Assembly: GCA_019359035.1 (NCBI GenBank) | Contig: JAHHIC010000084.1 | Coordinates: 228,980 to 292,979 of the forward strand | DNA from: Scytonematopsis contorta HA4267-MV1 | GTDB taxonomy: Bacteria; Cyanobacteriota; Cyanobacteriia; Cyanobacteriales; Nostocaceae | Reading direction: 5' to 3' | DNA: 64,000 nt | In this document: in pieces, positions 27,285 to 36,216 of the stretch | Position numbering within the stretch: the first letter of the stretch is position 1 | Layout of the letters: every line of letters starts with the position of its first letter | Notes under the pieces: model-generated | Seen by the model: only the letters and a program-made list of their open reading frames with translations | What the model was told of the DNA's origin: nothing | Databases searched by the model: none | Position numbers and translations under genes: made by a program

Positions 27285-27421
27285 AGTCCTCTAAAGAGGA
27301 CTAATAAAAAGCAAGGTTTTTGGAAGCATCTTAAGTTTTGTAAAATATCTTTTTTTAATCTATTATTCAGTCCTCTTTTAGAAAACTTTAGCTTTTAGAC
27401 TCTTAATTTATTCCCTGGCTT
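27252..27421. repeat. Long imperfect inverted repeat (palindromic element)
   Basis: The left arm (about 27252-27305) and right arm (about 27363-27421) are near-complementary and begin or end with AGCCAGGGAATAAATT-type sequence. Each also contains smaller hairpins such as GTCCTCTAAAGAGGAC. The left arm supplies the final codons and stop of the CrtD-like gene. A related single arm is found at 31829-31886. Confidence 0.85.
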
Positions 27422-27470
27422 ATGGTATCAATGATGCTTCGTAGCCTAGCATTTGCAAATGAGTTCGCGC

Positions 27471-28046
27471 TTAATTTAAAATTCCTTGTAAATCCAACAC
27501 AAACCCAGGTAGAACATCCTCACCCGTCAAACTTGTAGGAGATTGCAAAACTTCTACATCGCTTCCCAGACGATATATTTCCACACGTTGATTTTGCGGG
27601 TCAATTAACCAAGCAAGACGCACACCACAACTTATGTACTCCTGCATTTTGCTCCGCAATGCCTCTAAAGTGTCAGTCGCAGAACGCAATTCAACAGCGA
27701 AATCTGGTGCAAGTGGCATAAAAGAAGCTGGGTTCGGCTTAATTGCTTCGATACGTTCCATCCTCACCCAAGAAGCATCTGGAGAACGGTCTGCACCATT
27801 AGGAAGCTTAAAACCAGTAGAAGAGTCAAACGCCAAACCCGTTCCATCAACCTCTGACCAATTAAATAACCGCTGTGTTAGCCTACCGTTACGATTCCCG
27901 CTTCCCCATCCTGTTGGTGGCATGATAATTAACTCCCCATTCGATGTGCGCTCTAAACGCAAATCGCGATTATTTTGGCACAATTGAAGAAATTGTTCAT
28001 CCGTTAGTTCAATGGTGGGACTTAAATTAAGGATTAGCGCAGTCAT
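27471..28046 (-). CDS. Uma2 family (DUF820) restriction-endonuclease-like protein
   Basis: The protein (191 residues from the ATG at 28046, TALILNLSPTIELTDEQF) has the PD-(D/E)XK-like pattern of the Uma2/DUF820 family, which is greatly expanded in cyanobacteria. Visible are the ELIIMPPTG segment, SPDASWV with the metal-binding Asp, PDFAVELRS with the next acidic residue, and the KMQEYISCGVRLAWLIDP motif. The nuclease core thus appears intact. The biological target of these proteins is unknown; they are often found near mobile or repeat-rich DNA, as here, where a long inverted repeat lies directly downstream. An alternative upstream start at 28070 would add eight residues. No partner antitoxin gene is adjacent. 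Confidence 0.85.
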   Translation of the reverse strand: MTALILNLSPTIELTDEQFLQLCQNNRDLRLERTSNGELIIMPPTGWGSGNRNGRLTQRLFNWSEVDGTGLAFDSSTGFKLPNGADRSPDASWVRMERIEAIKPNPASFMPLAPDFAVELRSATDTLEALRSKMQEYISCGVRLAWLIDPQNQRVEIYRLGSDVEVLQSPTSLTGEDVLPGFVLDLQGILN

Positions 28047-28180
28047 AATAATTAATATACTCTCGCTCATTTTAGACTAACACTTGTCAATCAAATTAAG
28101 CGCGTCTCCTTGGGAAAAGTACTTTAATTTTTCCCTTCAACTGAGATTACAAATCTTCACAAAAACTATCAACAACTATT

Positions 28181-28720
28181 ATGCAAAACTGGCCTAGTTG
28201 GATTCCCACTCCCCGCTCTTGGTTGAATGCAATTGCTTTGATATTGCTAGTTATTGGTTTAAGGTACGCACTAATCGCAATATTCATGATTTTTGCAGTC
28301 ATAACTCAGCCTCCAGCCAAATATGGATACTTATTTAGTTTGATAATTCAACTTTCACCCATTTTGATAGTCAGCCTTACCCATCATTGGTTACATAGAA
28401 TTTTAGATAATTTTTTTACTGATACTAGAGTATCTGAAAGAGTCACAGAACAAGGATTATTTCCTAATTTAATTAGTTGGTGGGAAGGCTTTTATGGATG
28501 GTTTGCTAGTTCTTTATCAGACATGATAATATTATGCATTTATGGATTCTTTTCACCAGAAACAGAAGTCTTTAATTTCTTTACATTGTCACAGTTTCAA
28601 TTAGAAACTCAGCAAATAATCCCGATGATTATTCGAGTAATTATCGTAGCCTATTTATATAATTTGCAATATTTAGTCCATCAGCATTTAATAGCTGCGG
28701 GAAGAGGCGCAACGGATTAA
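28181..28720 (+). CDS. Multi-pass membrane protein, paralogue A
   Basis: A 179-residue protein with about four hydrophobic helices: near 13-40 (LNAIALILLVIGLRYALIAI), 48-68, 105-125 and 145-165. I do not recognise a named family. Conserved landmarks shared with the gene at 29039 are THHWLHRILDNFF, FPNLISWWEGFYGW and the C-terminal YLVHQHLIAAGR. The His-Trp-Leu-His segment just after the second helix and the tryptophan-rich loop are notable. It is probably an inner- or thylakoid-membrane protein. It is followed after 318 bases by its paralogue, so the pair arose by tandem duplication. No ribosome binding site stands out before the ATG. Confidence 0.7.
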   Translation: MQNWPSWIPTPRSWLNAIALILLVIGLRYALIAIFMIFAVITQPPAKYGYLFSLIIQLSPILIVSLTHHWLHRILDNFFTDTRVSERVTEQGLFPNLISWWEGFYGWFASSLSDMIILCIYGFFSPETEVFNFFTLSQFQLETQQIIPMIIRVIIVAYLYNLQYLVHQHLIAAGRGATD

Positions 28721-29038
28721 GAGCGGATGTAACGGATGAATGGTTAATCGAATTTCTAAATCATCCGTTATATTCAATCTCGTCATCCATCGCCAAAGCC
28801 ATCCGTTACATCTTTTAACCATCTGTAGCCAAATTTTTATCTATTCTTTATGAATTTTTAATGAGTCAAAATTATTAAACTTCATCAAAATATTATTTTA
28901 TTCCTGCGGTTTTTGGGATTGCTAATTGGTTTATTAACTCTATTATAGGATAGTACTTTATTGGTAGTTAGCTGTTAGCAGTCAGTGAAATCATAACGAC
29001 TAACAACTAATATACTCGCTTCTACATCCTCGAATTTT
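28721..29038. other. Spacer between paralogues, with an inverted repeat
   Basis: GATGTAACGGATG (28726-28738) and CATCCGTTACATC (28800-28812) are perfect 13-bp inverted arms 61 bases apart, with a further ATCCGTTA copy near 28762. They lie just after the first paralogue and may terminate it. The remainder is AT-rich with no gene. Confidence 0.6.
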
Positions 29039-29608
29039 ATGGCTAATTCACCAAGATGGACACCCTCTCCTCAATTACCAAGTGCCATACCAGGACTTCG
29101 TGCATGGGTAAATGGAATTGCAGTTATTTTACTGGTTTATGGTTGGAATCATTTGATTTATCTTGTGTTTCTCAGGTTTCCTGGGTTAATTGATTGGTTC
29201 TATCGTTTACATTGGAGAATTTCGTATATACTCGTTTTGCTTTTGATTCTATCTCCAATTGTTTTGATTGCATTTCTTTACCATTGGCTACACAAAATTT
29301 TAGATAATTTATTTCCTGACAGCGCACTTCCCGACACAGAAACAACACCAAAAACTTTTCCTGGATTGATAAGCTGGTGGAAAGGTTTATATGGCTGGGT
29401 AGTATATACTTTATCGACTTTTGTTGTATCTATTTTCGTGGTTATATTTATATCTGACAACTCTTTACTTTCTTTTTTGTATTCAATCGCAAATGAAGGA
29501 ATGATTAGGAATCCTGTTCCTTTTATTTTGCAATGTATTTCTGCTGCCTGTCTTTATCAATTTGAGTATTTAGTACATCAGCGTTTAATTTCTGCGGGTA
29601 GAAGATAG
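29039..29608 (+). CDS. Multi-pass membrane protein, paralogue B
   Basis: A 189-residue homologue of the protein encoded at 28181-28720. It aligns by eye along most of its length: RAWVNGIAVILLVYGW against SWLNAIALILLVIGL, YHWLHKILDNLF against HHWLHRILDNFF, FPGLISWWKGLYGW against FPNLISWWEGFYGW, and YLVHQRLISAGRR at the C-terminus. About four membrane helices are predicted by hydrophobicity. Its N-terminus has a Pro-rich leader (SPRWTPSPQLPSAIPG). The TPR gene follows by about 90 bases on the same strand, so the two may be co-transcribed. Function unknown. Confidence 0.7.
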   Translation: MANSPRWTPSPQLPSAIPGLRAWVNGIAVILLVYGWNHLIYLVFLRFPGLIDWFYRLHWRISYILVLLLILSPIVLIAFLYHWLHKILDNLFPDSALPDTETTPKTFPGLISWWKGLYGWVVYTLSTFVVSIFVVIFISDNSLLSFLYSIANEGMIRNPVPFILQCISAACLYQFEYLVHQRLISAGRR

Positions 29609-29696
29609 AAAATTACAGCATAAATAATCATCTCATTTTCAAATTACTTTGATGTAACTTTCGGATAACTTTCACAAGAAATATTTGGAAAATAAA

Positions 29697-30557
29697 ATGA
29701 TAAACTACCTGCTTTCTTTTGGATATTCAGCGATTGGAACTTTGCTTTATAGTTTTGGTGATTACCAAAGTGCAATCGATAATTATAATTTAGCAATTCA
29801 GGAAAACTCCGAAGATGCCACATCTTACGTCAATCGTGGGATGGCTCGTAGTTTAACTGATGATTTTTCTGGTGCTATTGAAGATTTAAATCAAGCAATT
29901 CAAATCGAACCTTTAAATCTTAAAGCCTATGCAGAGCGTGCTTATATTAGGATGAAAATAGGTGAAAATCAAACAGCAATTGAAGATTGTAATCAAGTTT
30001 TAGACACTAGTCCGCAGTATTTACAAGCTTATTATATACGTGGCGCTGCTCGTTCTTATTCTGGTGATTATCCAGGTGCTTTAGAAGATTTTACACATCT
30101 TAGTACATTACACCCAGCTTCTGCTAGTTACTACAATTTAGGAGTCCTTCAATATTTACATGGGAGTAAAGCTCAAGCAATTAAGAACTTAACGAAAGCA
30201 ATTGATTCTTCTGTTGCACAAGTGAGTCTTTCTTTAAATTACGTATTTGTATTATGTGTTGCTTATTATATACGTGGCAATATTTTCTACGATATTGGTG
30301 ACGAAGAAGCAGCAAACGAGGATTTTCAGGAAGCAATAAAACTTGAAACCACTTGCAAAAATTCAATTTCGGAAACCGATGAACATGGTTTTTGGGGAAG
30401 AGGTTTAGCAAGACATCGTTTAGGGAATCAAGAAGGAGCAATAGAAGATTTACAAACAGCAGCAGAAATCGCTTTGAAACATCAAAATATAATTTTTCAT
30501 CAAAAGATAATGGAACTGATGCAAGAAATTAATCCACAGCAACAAGCAGATACCTAG
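29697..30557 (+). CDS. Tetratricopeptide repeat (TPR) protein
   Basis: The protein (286 residues from the ATG at 29697; a TTG four codons upstream is the alternative) is built almost wholly of TPR units. Consensus positions are clear, for example GDYQSAIDNYNLAIQ, DDFSGAIEDLNQAIQIEP, GENQTAIEDCNQVLDTSP, GDYPGALEDFTHL and GNQEGAIEDLQTAAEIA, giving about seven repeats. A short hydrophobic start (INYLLSFGYSAIGTLLYSFG) may merely be the first helix. Such proteins serve as docking scaffolds; the partner cannot be read from sequence. It follows the second membrane paralogue on the same strand and may belong to that transcript. A C-rich palindromic element lies about 95 bases downstream. Confidence 0.85.
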   Translation: MINYLLSFGYSAIGTLLYSFGDYQSAIDNYNLAIQENSEDATSYVNRGMARSLTDDFSGAIEDLNQAIQIEPLNLKAYAERAYIRMKIGENQTAIEDCNQVLDTSPQYLQAYYIRGAARSYSGDYPGALEDFTHLSTLHPASASYYNLGVLQYLHGSKAQAIKNLTKAIDSSVAQVSLSLNYVFVLCVAYYIRGNIFYDIGDEEAANEDFQEAIKLETTCKNSISETDEHGFWGRGLARHRLGNQEGAIEDLQTAAEIALKHQNIIFHQKIMELMQEINPQQQADT

Positions 30558-30652
30558 GTTGTTACTATCGATTTAATCTTGCTGAAAAATAGGGTTGAGA
30601 CCCATCCCTATCCCCAACAGAAGCACCAACATTTTTCTCGTCCCAGTATAAG

Positions 30653-30700
30653 AAACCCCACCCCCAACCCCCTCCCCGCACGAGGGGAGGGGGCTACGAT
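30653..30700. repeat. C-rich/G-rich palindromic element, single copy
   Basis: ACCCCACCCCCAACCCCCTC followed by CCCGCACGAGGGGAGGGGG and CTACGAT forms a hairpin-capable element about 48 bp long. It belongs to the family clustered at 14078-14363 and also present at 51920-51966. It lies in the convergent gap between the TPR and Rieske genes. Confidence 0.9.
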
Positions 30701-30768
30701 AAATAGGCAAGCTTTCAGCTCAAACTTTAGCTCAGGGGTATCTTTGGGCGTTAAGAGTTAGATTTTAG

Positions 30769-31764
30769 TTACTTACTAGAAAAATTGGGTTCCACAATTT
30801 CTGGGAAACTAGCAAAATTTCGTCTTACCCAATCCATCCCCACTTCATTATTTAACTTAATTTTCTGTGGAGTATTTGGATAAATTTTACTCAAAATGTC
30901 AGCATCTTGTTCCACAACAACTTTTGCTAATTGCAAAAAATTATTCCCCAACATTTTAAATGCTGGATTTTTACCCTTCCCAAACATTAATATATAAGTC
31001 CTTGTCCGCATTTCCGATTCCGGTACAAATATGTGACACTGAGCAACTTTACCCAAAGCACTTTCTCCATGAAATATTACCAAAGAAGGAAAATGATTTT
31101 CTAAGTGCCCTTCAATCACTTTTGGTAGCGCCAATAAAGCCGTATTTTGTAGCTTTTCTCTTAAGCTAGATTTTGCTGTAGGCATATTATAAAAAGCATG
31201 AGATTCATGTCCATTATCAATAAATTTACCAAACTGTACTTCCTCTATTTTAAATAAAGGACGATGTGTACCATTTTGGTGATTATAGTCATGCATGTTC
31301 AGCAGCATCGAAAGTAAATCTGTTTCCACGCTCGTATCTGCTGTATGACCAATAAATTCATAATCAGCAGCAACCTCATTCAAAATATTAGGTATAGGAA
31401 CTTTCGTTTCCACCCCACCATACGACCAAATAAAGTCTCCTTGAATAATTAACTCTAAAGGCTGCAATTGCGGTAAAGTTTTCTTCCCAGAACCAGGTAA
31501 AATAGTACAACCCTCAGCATCGAATTCCAAAGCATGAAACGGACAAACAACAACGCTACTTTTATCTTCTTTTTGTTCGCACCAACCTTCCGATAGCATC
31601 GCTCCCATATGAGGACAAGCATTTGGCAAAGCATTTATTTTACCTACTCCATCTTTCCACAACACATAATCTGTGCCGTAAAGAGAGATTTTTCTCGGCT
31701 TATTGACGAACAGCATGGATTTATGTGCCAAAAGCCACGGTGCGCCTTGTAACATTGATTTCAT
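30769..31764 (-). CDS. Rieske non-heme iron oxygenase
   Basis: The 331-residue protein has an N-terminal Rieske [2Fe-2S] domain with ligands Cys50 and His52 (NACPHMGAML) and Cys74 and His77 (VVVCPFHALEF). The spacing between the pairs is a little longer than the usual 15-17 residues. A mononuclear iron site is suggested by LLNMHDYNHQNGTHRP, which carries the Asp/His pattern of ring-hydroxylating oxygenases. Overall length fits the shorter oxygenase alpha-subunit type rather than plant pheophorbide oxygenases. No ferredoxin or reductase gene is adjacent, so electrons must come from elsewhere. The substrate is unknown. The ATG (MKSMLQGAPWLLAHK) gives the expected start. Confidence 0.87.
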   Translation of the reverse strand: MKSMLQGAPWLLAHKSMLFVNKPRKISLYGTDYVLWKDGVGKINALPNACPHMGAMLSEGWCEQKEDKSSVVVCPFHALEFDAEGCTILPGSGKKTLPQLQPLELIIQGDFIWSYGGVETKVPIPNILNEVAADYEFIGHTADTSVETDLLSMLLNMHDYNHQNGTHRPLFKIEEVQFGKFIDNGHESHAFYNMPTAKSSLREKLQNTALLALPKVIEGHLENHFPSLVIFHGESALGKVAQCHIFVPESEMRTRTYILMFGKGKNPAFKMLGNNFLQLAKVVVEQDADILSKIYPNTPQKIKLNNEVGMDWVRRNFASFPEIVEPNFSSK

Positions 31765-31828
31765 AAAGAAATATGCTATGCATCTTAGAGAATATCTATA
31801 AAATAATTATAAAATCCAAAAAAATTTA

Positions 31829-31978
31829 TTATTAGTCCTCTTTTAGAGGACTTTAGCTTTTAGACAGGGAATTTATTCCCTGGCTTACTGGCTTACTGGC
31901 TTACTGGCTTACTTATGAAACTCAAAACTCAAAATTATTAATTCCCCACTCCCCACTCCCTACTCCCCACTCCCCACC
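31829..31978. repeat. Palindromic element, 8-bp tandem repeat and STRR
   Basis: Three elements abut. An arm of the AGCCAGGG-type palindromic family runs 31829-31886 in reverse orientation and contains AGTCCTCTTTTAGAGGACT. GGCTTACT is then repeated four times (about 31881-31912). CCCCACT heptamers follow at about 31943-31977, reaching into the 3' end of the PgpH-type gene, where they encode its last residues and stop codon. Confidence 0.9.
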
Positions 31979-34515
31979 TTAGCCTTAGGATAAGCAATAC
32001 GTTTATGATGAAACTGCTGCCAAACTTCCACAAAAATACCAGCAATTTCGTTCATTTCCTCTCGCGTTAATCCGGAATCAACAAGTTGATTATCTTGCCA
32101 TCTAGCTCGCAAAATATTATTCAGCATTTTCAGAGCTTGTTCCGGTGTGGCTTCTTTTAAGGAACGTAACGCAGCCTCACAGGAATCTGCCAGCATAACA
32201 ATTGCTGTTTCTCTTGATTGAGGAATTGGACCTTCATAACGAAAATATTCTTCGTCTACTTTTATGGTTGGGTCTTCCTCTGCCATCTGCGTAGCTTTAT
32301 GGTAAAAATAAGCTATTTGCATCGTCCCCTGATGTTCGGGAATAAAAGCTTGAATTGCTGTCGGTAAACGATGTTTTCTTGTCATCAGCAAACCTTCACT
32401 GACATGCTTTTTAATAAGTTCGGCACTCTTCCACGGGTCATCTATCTCGGTATCATGTTTATTTGGCCCACCCATTTGATTTTCAATAAATCCTAGCGGG
32501 TCATGCATTTTACCTACATCATGGTATAGTGTCCCAGCTCTAACAAGCTCAACATTACAGCCCAGCTTTTTGGCCGCAGCTTCAGCAAGAGTCGCGACAA
32601 ATAAAGTATGTTGAAATGTTCCGGGGGCTTCTGTCGCAAGACGTTTTAGTAATGGACGGTTAGGGCTAGAAAGTTCAGCCAAGCGGATGGGAGTAACCAA
32701 ATCAAATAGCTGTTCTAAATAAGGACTTAATCCCAGAGCAATAATACTCCAAGCTAATCCTGATAAACCAAACAAGGCCGCGTCTTGTAATAATAAATAC
32801 CCTCCTACCCCAAAAACTGCGCCAGTTAAGAGCTTGAACAGTAGGAAAATGCCACCTTGGGTTATAGCAATTCCTAATCCTAACAGCGCTAGTTCTTCAC
32901 GGGAGCGTAGTCTGGGAGCAATAGCGCTACCAAGTATTCCCCCAACAGCACCAGCAAATAGTGTAACTCTACTAATTTCTTGGCTAATAGGCAGCAAAAG
33001 CGTCAAAATACCTAATGCGGTAGCGCCTAAAGTTCCTCCGTAAAAGCTGCCTAATAACATCCCCACAGCACTCCATGTGGTGAAAGGCAAACCCATTGTA
33101 ATTACCAGTGGGGCACTCAGATTTAACAGCAAAACTAAAATGCGATCGCGTTGTCGAAGTAGGGTGTGGCTTTTGAATTCCACCAAAGCAAAAACACCAA
33201 CAGCACAGGTGACGATACCCCCTAACTTAATCAACCCGAACCAGTTAATCTGGCTACGAATCAGGTGATAATGTTGTAGTACTTGTAAATCCCAAGGGCT
33301 AATTTTTTCACCTTTGCGAACAATAATGCTATCTTTGGCTATTTGTATCCTTATAGCCTCGACACCAGCAGCAGCTTTCTCAGCCTTAAGTCTGGTTTTG
33401 GTCTCATCCTTCTTCAAATTTGGCTGAAGCGAAAGTAACAACAATTTAGTTGCTAAGGTCTCGGCATTTTTGGGTACTAAAGTCTGTACCTGACGACTAA
33501 CGGCATCTTCTAAAATAGTTTTAGGCAATCCAGGTGGAATACCTTGAGTCAAAATGCGCTCGGCACTATCACGAATACCAATTTGAGTTTTTGCCCAGTC
33601 TTCATCCGACAATTCCAAAAAATCCGTTTTGTCGTATACAATTTCTAATTTATCGGCATTTTTGAGGAAAAGTTTAGCTTTTGCCTGAGCGTATTTTTCA
33701 CGTGCTTGTTGAATTTTCGCAAGAAGTAAAGATAAATTTTGAGCAGAAGTAGTCAAACGGTAAGCTTGTAGTTCATTCAGAGCTTGGAAAAAATCAGCAT
33801 TCTGAGAAAATTCCTCTGTTTTAGGCTCTTGAGTTTGTAAACTGATATCACCCCCATCAGTATAATTATTATTGCCAAAGCCTGTAACGACAGTACGAAC
33901 CCTTTGACCCTTTACTGTATTGTTTTGCCCCGCAGTCGAAATATCTGGCTTAGGTGTAGAATTTGAGACAGCAAGCAATAAACCTTGCCATTGAGAGTCA
34001 GAAGAAGAACGTAGGTAAAGTTGGGTGGGAGGCGATAACGCAGAAGAATCAAAAAACGGAAATAACCCCAAGGTTGCACGAATGTCGTTACCCTTATCCA
34101 AAACTCGTTGTAAATTTTTGTCAATTTCTTCATTAATTCGTCCATCAACCATTAAAACTGGTTCTGAACTTTTACTAGCAACATTACGTTTTACTTCCGT
34201 TTGCTTTTTATCTTCAACCAAACTAGTTTGAGGGGCTGTAATTGTCTCTGGCGAAATCATACCCTCTTTCAACTGAGGTTGAAAATATAACCGCTGACCC
34301 ATTACCCCAGTAAGAGAAACGACTGCGATGGCAAAAATGACTGGGGTACGCTGAGGAATACAAGCCAATCTACTACCAGAAATGCAATTTTTGGTTTTAA
34401 ACGATGCCATTGAGCAATTCACTCTTCGTTTTCGGTATCTTCTGTGCGATGCTTTGCTACATTGCCTCCAGTGAGACAATTGTTGGGTTAAAGACTTAAT
34501 AAAAATTTGTGTCAT
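31960..34515 (-). CDS. pgpH: 7TM-HD family phosphohydrolase, PgpH-type cyclic-di-AMP phosphodiesterase
   Basis: The large membrane protein has the family order: an N-terminal transmembrane helix (VIFAIAVVSLTGVMG), a long extracytoplasmic 7TMR-HDED domain, seven membrane helices (GLIKLGGIVTCAVGVFALVE onward), and a cytoplasmic HD domain. The HD motif is LYHDVGKMHDP, with further metal ligands in HVSEGLLMTRKHRLP and EHQGTM. By homology to PgpH it degrades cyclic-di-AMP, controlling osmotic and potassium balance. The start used is the ATG at 34515 (TQIFIKSLTQQLSHW); a GTG at 34575 and an ATG for MASFKTKNC are alternatives. The final VGSGE and the TAG stop are read from STRR heptamers, so the original C-terminus was probably slightly different. 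Confidence 0.88.
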   Translation of the reverse strand: MTQIFIKSLTQQLSHWRQCSKASHRRYRKRRVNCSMASFKTKNCISGSRLACIPQRTPVIFAIAVVSLTGVMGQRLYFQPQLKEGMISPETITAPQTSLVEDKKQTEVKRNVASKSSEPVLMVDGRINEEIDKNLQRVLDKGNDIRATLGLFPFFDSSALSPPTQLYLRSSSDSQWQGLLLAVSNSTPKPDISTAGQNNTVKGQRVRTVVTGFGNNNYTDGGDISLQTQEPKTEEFSQNADFFQALNELQAYRLTTSAQNLSLLLAKIQQAREKYAQAKAKLFLKNADKLEIVYDKTDFLELSDEDWAKTQIGIRDSAERILTQGIPPGLPKTILEDAVSRQVQTLVPKNAETLATKLLLLSLQPNLKKDETKTRLKAEKAAAGVEAIRIQIAKDSIIVRKGEKISPWDLQVLQHYHLIRSQINWFGLIKLGGIVTCAVGVFALVEFKSHTLLRQRDRILVLLLNLSAPLVITMGLPFTTWSAVGMLLGSFYGGTLGATALGILTLLLPISQEISRVTLFAGAVGGILGSAIAPRLRSREELALLGLGIAITQGGIFLLFKLLTGAVFGVGGYLLLQDAALFGLSGLAWSIIALGLSPYLEQLFDLVTPIRLAELSSPNRPLLKRLATEAPGTFQHTLFVATLAEAAAKKLGCNVELVRAGTLYHDVGKMHDPLGFIENQMGGPNKHDTEIDDPWKSAELIKKHVSEGLLMTRKHRLPTAIQAFIPEHQGTMQIAYFYHKATQMAEEDPTIKVDEEYFRYEGPIPQSRETAIVMLADSCEAALRSLKEATPEQALKMLNNILRARWQDNQLVDSGLTREEMNEIAGIFVEVWQQFHHKRIAYPKAKVGSGE

Positions 34516-34732
34516 TACCCGTGACCACAGTAGACGCTCGATAGCCAAAAACCAGACAAACCTAACCGGGAACACACATAAAGCCGATTTGCCACAATAG
34601 CTACCTACAAACTAATATTCAGAGGTTACCGCTTACAAGTATATAATGTTACTGACTGAACATGTGTTGCAAAATCCGAAATCCACAATTTAAAATGCAA
34701 AGTTTAAAATCCAAAGCTTAAAATCCAAAGTC

Positions 34733-35719
34733 CTAACGAATTACACGAGGAGCAGCAACAGTAGGAACTTCCAAACCTGCGGCAGTAATATCCGAGCTTT
34801 GGCTATACACACCTGACCAAGCGACCACAAGAGCATCAGATAATTCTAGCATCTGAGAAAAATTGGTAAATCCCCACTTAAAAAGTGTCTTTTTATATTC
34901 AGGCTGAAATTGCCAAGTCACAGGAATACTAACCATGCTGTTATAAGCTCCAGACAAAGCCCCTGTAATGGGGGCAATTTGCTGTCCATACAAACCGAGT
35001 TGAGTAGAGCGCAAAACCCCAAGACGAAAGTCTTCTAAGGTAGCCAAAAAGCAATAAAAGGCAATTGCGATTAAATCGGCAGGTTTGGTTTGAGTAGATT
35101 TGGTTTGATAATCAAACGACCCTCTTACTCGTTCTAATCCTGCATTTTCCGACAACAATTCATTGACTTTTAACAGATTTTCTGATAAAGGAGTAGGATT
35201 TTCACCCATAAAGGAAATAATTTGGGGGATAAGGGTTTGAGGATGGAGCTTTTCAGTTAAAGCTAAAGCGATAGCATAACCCACTGCGAGTACTCCATCT
35301 TGCAATATTGGCTCATCTCCCAAAATTTTTACCACATATAGCAAGTTTTGGCGCAATTTTATGGAATTTTCATGGAAAAAAAGTGCTACAGGTATCGCAG
35401 TCAGTATTGCTTGTAGATTATATTGACAGCTACCTTCACTAATACCCTCACTGGGAGTCTGTATAATTTGTAAATTTTTTTCCCAAGCATCTAAATCAAA
35501 TTTGCCCAAAGTAATTAAACTTTGGGCATTTAAAACCGTTATTTTTCCCCAATCATCAATGTGATTAGTGTCACAGTTAGACGAAAAAGAATGTATATCA
35601 ATATTAAATAATCCAGGCGTGCTACCACTAGGAGACTTTTCTTTATCAAAAGCAAAACATTCTCCTAGGTACGCACCAATAAAAGTGCCTCTAAATCTAC
35701 TAGCAAGTGAATAGCGCAT
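34733..35719 (-). CDS. ADP-ribosylglycohydrolase-like family protein (uncertain)
   Basis: A 328-residue protein beginning MRYSLASRFRGTFIGAYLGE, which resembles the first helix of ADP-ribosylglycohydrolase (DraG-like) proteins, where a GAxxGDALG motif carries metal ligands. Here the acidic ligand pattern is not fully conserved, so it may be an inactive or divergent member. Helical segments with DGVLAVGYAIALALTE and GALSGAYNSMVSIPVTW also fit the fold loosely. It lies 25 bases downstream of aroQ on the same strand, in an apparent operon with aroQ and the 44-aa gene. The reason for the coupling is not evident. The heptamer-like AAAATCCAAAG repeats just beyond the stop (34680-34730) are repeat-derived. 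Confidence 0.5.
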   Translation of the reverse strand: MRYSLASRFRGTFIGAYLGECFAFDKEKSPSGSTPGLFNIDIHSFSSNCDTNHIDDWGKITVLNAQSLITLGKFDLDAWEKNLQIIQTPSEGISEGSCQYNLQAILTAIPVALFFHENSIKLRQNLLYVVKILGDEPILQDGVLAVGYAIALALTEKLHPQTLIPQIISFMGENPTPLSENLLKVNELLSENAGLERVRGSFDYQTKSTQTKPADLIAIAFYCFLATLEDFRLGVLRSTQLGLYGQQIAPITGALSGAYNSMVSIPVTWQFQPEYKKTLFKWGFTNFSQMLELSDALVVAWSGVYSQSSDITAAGLEVPTVAAPRVIR

Positions 35720-35744
35720 ATCGGGAAATTTCTATGGGAACTTT

Positions 35745-36203
35745 TTACCCCCTCAAATGCCCTACTAAAGCCTGCAAACCCAATAAATAGCTTTGAACAC
35801 CAAAGCCACTTATTTGACCAATTGCTACAGGAGCAATATACGAGTGATGACGAAATTCTTCTCGGCGGTAAATGTTGCTTAAATGCACCTCAACAGTTGG
35901 CAAATTTACAGATGTGATAGCATCTCGTAAAGCCACACTAGTATGAGTGTACGCCCCAGCATTAATTAAAATTCCCTGGTGTTGCCCTAACGCCTGATGA
36001 ATCGAATCAACCAAAACACCTTCGTGATTTGATTGTACACAAGTACAAGACACCGCTTGCTTTTGTCCTTCTTCAGTCAACAAGCGGTTAACTTCTGCTA
36101 GCGTCACAGAGCCATAAATTCCTGGTTCTCGCTGTCCTAACAGGTTTAGGTTAGGTCCATGCAATACTATGACGCTTAAGGGGCGCACTTTAATTTCAGT
36201 CAA
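35745..36203 (-). CDS. aroQ: Type II 3-dehydroquinate dehydratase
   Basis: The 152-residue protein matches AroQ along its full length. It catalyses the third shikimate pathway step, converting 3-dehydroquinate to 3-dehydroshikimate. Landmarks are [19 protein letters not shown] with the catalytic Arg and Tyr, [32 protein letters not shown], and [20 protein letters not shown] with the catalytic His. It acts in the cytoplasm as a dodecamer. It is preceded by the 44-aa gene with only 13 bases between and followed after 25 bases by the ADP-ribosylglycohydrolase-like gene, so a three-gene operon is likely. Confidence 0.95.
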   Translation of the reverse strand: MTEIKVRPLSVIVLHGPNLNLLGQREPGIYGSVTLAEVNRLLTEEGQKQAVSCTCVQSNHEGVLVDSIHQALGQHQGILINAGAYTHTSVALRDAITSVNLPTVEVHLSNIYRREEFRHHSYIAPVAIGQISGFGVQSYLLGLQALVGHLRG

Positions 36204-36216
36204 TTTTTATTTTATT

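Noticed and set aside
30579..30761. 60-aa plus-strand frame
   Set aside because: Contains the C-rich palindromic element and lacks a start context.
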